Assembly (NCBI RefSeq): GCF_933775445.1
Contig: NW_026089530.1
Span: 62,001-126,000, forward strand
Reading direction: 5' to 3'
DNA: 64,000 bases
Source: Argentina anserina
Lineage: Eukaryota > Streptophyta > Magnoliopsida > Rosales > Rosaceae
Shown piece after piece: positions 58,558-64,000 of the stretch. Numbering within the stretch: the first letter of the stretch is position 1; each line of letters begins with the position of its first letter. Both the position numbers and the translations under genes were made by a program. The notes beneath the pieces are model-generated. The model had not been told where the DNA came from, did not search any database, and saw only the letters and a program-made list of their open reading frames with translations.

Positions 58558-61500
58558 GCAATTTGAGTATCTTTTCAATTCTCGTTTAAGTATGTTTCTG
58601 TAACGCTTTCTGATGCGAGTTTCTCTTGAATTTTAGAGTGTTTCCAGTGTGGGAGTGTGTTTCTTTAAAACTGAGTATCTTTCTATCGTTTGAGTATGTT
58701 TACTATTGCAATTTGAGTATCTTTTCAATTCTCGTTTGAGTATCTTTCTGTAATCCTTTCTGATGCGAGTTTCTATTGTATTTGAGAGTGTTTCCAGTGT
58801 GGGCGTGTGTTTCTTTCAAACTGAGTATCTTTCTATCGTTTGAATATGTTTACTATTGCACTTTGAGTATCTTTTCAATTCTCGTTTGAGTATCTTTCTG
58901 TAATCCTTTCTGATGCGAGTTTCTATTGTATTTGAGAGTGTTTCCAGTGTGGGCGTGTGTTTCTTTCAAACTGAGTATCTTTCTATCGTTTGAGTATGTT
59001 TACTATTGCAATTTGAGTATCTTTTCAATTCTCGTTTGAGTATCTTTCTGAACGGCTTTCGATGCGAGTTTTTCTTTAATTTGAGAGTGTTTCCAGTATG
59101 GGCGTGTGTTTCTTTCAAACTGAGTATCTTTCTATCGTTTGAGTATGTTTACTATTGCAATTTGAGTACCTTTTCAATTCTCGTTTGAGTATCTTTCTGT
59201 AATCCTTTCTGATGCGAGTTTCTATTGTATTTGAGAGTGTTTCCAGTGTGGGCGTGTGTTTCTTTCAAACTGAGTATCTTTCTATCGATTGAGTATGTTT
59301 ACTATTGCAATTTGAGTATCTTTTCAATTCTCGTTTGAGTATCTTTCTGTAATCCTTTCTGATGCGAGTTTCTATTGTATTTGAGAGTGTTTCCAGTGTG
59401 GGCGTGTGTTTCTTTCAAACTGAGTATCTTTCTATCGTTTGAGTATGTTTACTATTGCACTTTAAGTATCTTTTCAATTCTCGTTTGAGTATCTTTCTGT
59501 AATCCTTTCTGATGCGAGTTTCTATTGTATTTGAGAGTGTTTCCAGTGTGGGCGTGTGTTTCTTTCAAACTGAGTATCTTTCTATCGTTTGAGTATGTTT
59601 ACTATTGCAATTTGAGTATCTTTTCAATTCTCGTTTGAGTATCTTTCTGAACGGCTTTCGATGCGAGTTTTTCTTTAATTTGAGAGTGTTTCCAGTATGG
59701 GCGTGTGTTTCTTTCAAACTGAGTATCTTTCTATCGTTTGAGTATGTTTACTATTGCAATTTGAGTATCTATTCAATCCTCATTTGAGTATCTTTCTGAA
59801 CGGCTTTCGATGCGAATTTTTCTTGAATTTGAGAGTGTTTCCAATGTGGGCGTGTGTTTTTTTCAAACTGAGTATCTTTCTATCGTTTGAGTATGTTTAC
59901 TATTGCAATTTGAGTATCTTTTCAATTCTCGTTTGAGTATCTTTCTGAACGGCTTTCGATGGAGTTTTTCTTGAATTTGAGAGTGTTTCCAGTGTGGGCG
60001 TGTGTTTCTTTCAAACTGAGTATCTTTCTATCGTTTGAGTATGTTTACTATTGCACTTTGAGTATCTTTTCAATTCTCGTTTGAGTATCTTTCTGTAATC
60101 CTTTCTGATGCGAGTTTCTATTGTATTTGAGAGTGTTTCCAGTGTGGGCGTGTGTTTCTTTCAAACTGAGTATCTTTCTATCGTTTGAGTATGTTTACTA
60201 TTGCAATTTGAGTATCTTTTCAATTCTCGTTTGAGTATCTTTCTGAACGGCTTTCGATGCGAGTTTTTCTTTAATTTGAGAGTGTTTCCAGTATGGGCGT
60301 GTGTTTCTTTCAAACTGAGTATCTTTCTATCGTTTGAGTATGTTTACTATTGCAATTTGAGTATCTATTCAATTCTCGTTTGAGTATCTTTCTGAACGGC
60401 TTTCGATGCGAATTTTTCTTGAATTTGAGAGTGTTTCCAATGTGGGCGTGTGTTTTTTTCAAACTGAGTATCTTTCTATCGTTTGAGTATGTTTACTATT
60501 GCAATTTGAGTATCTTTTGAATCCTCGTTTGAGTATCTTTCTGAACGGCTTTCGATGCGAGTTTTTCTTGAATTTGAGAGTGTTTCCAGTGTGGGCGTGT
60601 GTTTCTTTCAAACTGAGTATCTTTCTATCGTTTGAGTATGTTTACTATTGCAATTTGAGTACCTTTTCAATTCTCGTTTGAGTATCTTTCTGAACGGCTT
60701 TCGATGCGAGTTTTTCTTTAATTTGAAAGTGTTTCCAGTGTGGGCGTGTGTTTTTTTCAAACAGAGTATCTTTCTATCGTTTTAGTATGTTTACTATTGC
60801 AATTTGAGTATCTTTTGAATCCTCGTTTGAGTATCTTTCTGAACGGCTTTCGATGCGAGTTTTTCTTGAATTTGAAAGTGTTTCCAGTGTGGGCGTGTGT
60901 TTCTTTCAAACTGAGTATCTTTCTATCGTTTGAGTATGTTTACTATTGCAATTTGAGTATCTTTTCAATTCTCGTTTGAGTATGTTTCTGAACGGCTTTC
61001 GATGCGAGTTTTTCTTGAATTTGAGAGTGTTTCCAGTGTGGGCGTGTGTTTCTTTAAAACTGAGTATCTTTCTATCGTTTGAGTATGTTTACAATTGCAA
61101 TTTGAGTATCTTTTCAATTCTCGTTTGAGTATCTTTCTGTAATCCTTTCTGATGCGAGTTTTTCTTGAATTTGAGAGTGTTTCCAGTGTGGGCGTGTGTT
61201 TCTTTCAAACTGAGTATCTTTCTATCGTTTGAATATGTTTACTATTGCACTTTGAGTATCTTTTCAATTCTCGTTTGAGTATCTTTCTGTAATCCTTTCT
61301 GATGCGAGTTTCTATTGTATTTGAGAGTGTTTCCAGTGTGGGCGTGTGTTTCTTTCAAACTGAGTATCTTTCTATCGTTTGAGCATGTTTACTATTGCAA
61401 TTTGAGTATCTTTTCAATTCTCGTTTGAGTATCTTTCTGAACGGCTTTCGATGCGAGTTTTTCTTGAATTTGAGAGTGTTTCCAGTGTGGGCTTGTGTTT

Positions 61501-62141
61501 CTTTCAAACTGAGTATCTTTCTATCGTTTGAGTATGTTTACAATTGCAATTTGAGTATCTTTTCAATTCTCGTTTGAGTATCTTTCTGAACCGGCTTTCG
61601 ATGGAGTTTTTCTTGAATTTGAGAGTGATTCAGTGTGGGCGTGTGTTTCTTTCAAACTGAGTATCTTTCTATCGTTTGAGTATGTTTACTATTGCAATTT
61701 GAGTACCTTTTCAATTCTCGTTTGAGTATCTTTCTAAACGGCTTTCGATGCGAGTTTTTCTTGAATTTGAGAGTGTTTCCAGTGTGGGCGTGTGTTTTTT
61801 TCAAACTGAGTATCTTTCTATCGTTTGAGTATGTTTACTATTGCAATTTGAGTATCTTCTGAATCCTCGTTTGAGTATCTTTCTGAACGGCTTTCGATGC
61901 GAGTTTTTCTTGAATTTGAAAGTGTTTCCAGTGTGGGCGTGTGTTTTTTTCAAACAGAGTATCTTTCTATCGTTTTAGTATGTTTACTATTGCAATTTGA
62001 GTATCTTTTGAATCCTCGTTTGAGTATCTTTCTGAACGGCTTTCGATGCGATTTTTTCTTGAATTTGAGAGTGTTTCCAGTGTGGGCGTGTGTTTCTTTC
62101 AAACTGAGTATCTTTCTATCGGTTTGAGTATGTTTACTATT
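58558..62141 (+). repeat. Long class C-to-class C stretch, about 24 monomers
   Basis: From class C at 58558: B, B, A, B, B, B with GCACTTTAAG, A, A with TCAATCCTCATTTG (59756), 148-bp variant, B, A, A with TCTATTC, A with TTTTGAATCC, A with GAAAGTG, A, A with GAGTATGTTTCTGAACGG and TTTAAAACTG, B/A hybrid, B, A, 148-bp copy with compensating indels (61546), then the pre-C cassette. Much of this order also occurs at 49296-50640 and 5690-7180. Confidence 0.84.
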
Positions 62142-63782
62142 GCAATTTGAGTATCTTTTCAATTCTCGTTTAAGTATGTTTCTGTAAGGCTTTCTGATGC
62201 GAGTTTCTCTTGAATTTTAGAGTGTTTCCAGTGTGGGAGTGTGTTCTTTAAAACTGAGTATCTTTCTATCGTTTGAGTATGCTTACTATTGCAATTTGAG
62301 TATCTTTTCAATTCTCGTTTGAGTATCTTTCTGTAATCCTTTCTGATGCGAGTTTCTATTGTATTTGAGAGTGTTTCCAGTGTGGGCGTGTGTTCTTTCA
62401 AGCTGAGTATCTTTCTATCGTTTGAGTATGTTTACTATTGCAATTTGAGTATCTGTTTCAATTCTCGTTTGAGTATCTTTCTGAACGGCTTTCGATGCGA
62501 GTTTTTCTTTAATTTGAGAGTGTTTCCAGTGTGGGGCGTGTGTTTCCTTTCAAACTGAGTATCTTTCTATCGTTTGAGTATGTTTACTATTGCAATTTCA
62601 GTACCTTTTCAATTCTCGTTTGAGTATCTTTCTGTAATCCTTTCTGATGCGAGTTTCTATTGTATGTGAGAGTGTTTCCAGTGTGGGCGTGTGTTTCTTT
62701 AAAACTGAGTATCTTTCTATCGTTTGAGTATGTTTACTATTGCAATTTGAGTATCTTTTCAATTCTCGTTTGAGTATCTTTCTGTAATCCTTTCTGATGC
62801 GAGTTTCTCTTGAATTTTAGAGTGTTTCCAGTGTGGGAGTGTGTTTCTTTAAAACTGAGTATCTTTCTATCGTTTGAGTATGTTTACTATTGCAATTTGA
62901 GTATCTTTTCAATTCTCGTTTGAGTATCTTTCTGTAATCCTTTCTGATGCGAGTTTCTATTGTATTTGAGAGTGTTCCAGTGTGGGCGTGTGTTTCTTTC
63001 AAACTGAGTATCTTTCTATCGTTTGAGTATGTTTACTATTGCAATTTGAGTATCTTTTCAATTCTCGTTTGAGTATCTTTCTGAACGGCTTTCGATGCGA
63101 GTTTTTCTTTAATTTGAGAGTGTTTCCAGTATGGGCGTGTGTTTCTTTCAAACTGAGTATCTTTCTATCGTTTGAGTATGTTTACTATTGCAATTTGAGT
63201 ATCTATTCAATCCTCATTTGAGTATCTTTCTGAACGGCTTTCGATGCGAATTTTTCTTGAATTTGAGAGTGTTTCCAATGTGGGCGTGTGTTTTTTTCAA
63301 ACTGAGTATCTTTCTATCGTTGAGTATGTTTACTATTGCAATTTGAGTATCTTTTCAATTCTCGTTTGAGTATCTTTCTGAACGGCTTTCGATGGAGTTT
63401 TTCTTGAATTTGAGAGTGTTTCCAGTGTGGGCGTGTGTTTCTTTCAACTGAGTATCTTTCTATCGTTTGAGTATGTTTACTATTGCACTTTGAGTATCTT
63501 TTCAATTCTCGTTTGAGTATCTTTCTGTAATCCTTTCTGATGCGAGTTTCTATTGTATTTGAGAGTGTTTCCAGTGTGGGCGTGTGTTTCTTTCAAACTG
63601 AGTATCTTTCTATCGTTTGAGTATGTTTACTATTGCAATTTGAGTATCTTTTCAATTCTCGTTTGAGTATCTTTCTGAACGGCTTTCGATGCGAGTTTTT
63701 CTTTAATTTGAGAGTGTTTCCAGTATGGGCGTGTGTTTCTTTCAAACTGAGTATCTTCTATCGTTTGAGTATGTTTACTATT
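61546..63782 (+). other. Cluster of single-base indels
   Basis: Changes seen: AACCGG (61590), GATTCAG (61628), ATCGGTTTG (62119), GTGTTCTTTAA (62241), GTGTTCTTTCAAG (62391), ATCTGTTTCAA (62451), GTGGGGCG (62531), TTTCCTTTC (62543), GTGTTCCAG (62973), ATCGTTGAG (63317), TTTCAACTG (63442) and ATCTTCTATC (63753), plus base changes such as TATGCTTAC (62279). Most change the length of a homopolymer by one. Their density is far above the rest of the window. Confidence 0.82.
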
Positions 63783-64000
63783 GCAATTTGAGTATCTATT
63801 CAATTCTCGTTTGAGTATCTTTCTGAACGGCTTTCGATGCGAATTTTTCTTGAATTTGAGAGTGTTTCCAATGTGGGCGTGTGTTTTTTTCAAACTGAGT
63901 ATCTTTCTATCGTTTGAGTATGTTTACTATTGCAATTTGAGTATCTTTTGAATCCTCGTTTGAGTATCTTTCTGAACGGCTTTCGATGCGAGTTTTTCTT
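62142..64000 (+). repeat. Start of the next unit, cut by the window end
   Basis: Class C at 62142 is followed by B, A, B with CAATTTCAGTACC, a B/C chimera, B, and then from 63041 the same series as at 59607 (A, A with TCAATCCTCATTTG, 148-bp variant, B, A, A with TCTATTC, A with TTTTGAATCC). The last monomer, from 63932, is incomplete. Small indels are frequent here. Confidence 0.84.
62742..62891 (+). repeat. B/C chimeric monomer
   Basis: The left part is class B (GAGTATCTTTCTGTAATCC) and the right part is class C (CTCTTGAATTTTAGAG, GGGAGTGTG, TTTCTTTAAAACTG). The switch lies in the shared TTTCTGATGCGAGTTTCT, earlier in the monomer than in the chimera at 13154. Confidence 0.8.

Larger units (their letters stand above)
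1..64000 (+). repeat. Satellite DNA array, 149/150-bp monomer, about 428 copies
   Basis: Every part of the window can be phased as head-to-tail copies of one monomer, starting at gcaatttgag (or gcactttgag) and ending gtttactatt. No copy is inverted and nothing else interrupts the array. The spacing between successive starts is nearly always 149 or 150 bp, with 148 bp in a recurrent variant and rare outliers of 127, 147, 151, 152 and 153 bp. Copies differ by a handful of substitutions, and many blocks of several monomers recur with the same private variants, which is higher-order repeat structure. Such arrays are typical of eukaryotic heterochromatin; centromeric, pericentromeric or subtelomeric location is inference and cannot be decided here. 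The array is cut by both window edges. Confidence 0.97.

Noticed and set aside
1..64000. CRISPR array
   Set aside because: The repeats are directly adjacent and 149/150 bp long, with no unique spacers and no cas genes.
1..64000. CENP-B box or a known centromere motif
   Set aside because: I looked for TTCG followed four bases later by an A and then CGGG. TTCGATGCGAG does not fit and no CGGG occurs in the usual monomers.
1..64000. Telomere repeats, rDNA or tRNA genes
   Set aside because: No TTAGGG- or TTTAGGG-like runs are present, and the monomer has no tRNA-like control boxes or resemblance to ribosomal RNA that I can see.

Overview
The whole 64,000-base window is one uninterrupted tandem satellite array. 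I see no protein-coding gene, RNA gene, transposon, CRISPR array or unique sequence. The monomer is 149 or 150 bp, all copies run in the same direction, and about 428 copies fit in the window. It enters and leaves inside the repeat, so the array is longer than what is shown. An array this size with higher-order structure points to a eukaryotic chromosome, probably heterochromatin such as a centromeric, pericentromeric, subtelomeric or other block. The species cannot be told from the sequence. The consensus monomer is about 36% GC, very T-rich on the + strand, and not short of CpG.

Three monomer classes share one backbone and differ mainly in a central cassette. Class A (149 bp) has GAACGGCTTTCGATGCGAG there. 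Class B (150 bp) has GTAATCCTTTCTGATGCGAG. The rarer class C (150 bp) has GTAAGGC plus GGGAGTG and TTTAAAAC further right. A 148-bp A variant (TTCGATGGAG) and several hybrids also occur. Each monomer can be split into about seven degenerate units of about 21 bp, four of which begin GAGTATCTTT or GAGTATGTTT, so the monomer itself looks like an older, smaller tandem repeat.

Layout (my own hand phasing, each monomer starting at the g of gcaattt or gcacttt): 1-5689 mixed array with an eight-monomer run of class B; 5690-10912 three copies of a 12/11/12-monomer unit; 10913-15246 mixed with short trimer repeats; 15247-19126 two copies of a 13-monomer (1,940 bp) unit; 19127-28091 nested 4-, 6- and 11-monomer duplications; 28092-34501 blocks shared with 0.9-2.7 kb, 21-22.5 kb and 34.5 kb; 34502-37044 ending in a 598-bp tetramer duplicated in tandem; 36745-41077 two copies of a 15/14-monomer unit; 40631-46905 three copies of a unit growing from 13 to 14 to 15 monomers; 46906-51984 mixed; 51985-58557 four 11-monomer units (1,641-1,645 bp); 58558-64000 a longer unit repeated with many small indels near the end.

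The main content is therefore repeat evolution: a hierarchy of about 21 bp, 149/150 bp, short multimers of 2-6 monomers, and 1.6-2.2 kb higher-order units, with visible crossover junctions, an exact 23-bp sub-repeat deletion, and two clusters of homopolymer-type indels that may be consensus errors. All the short open reading frames are products of the repeat, not genes.
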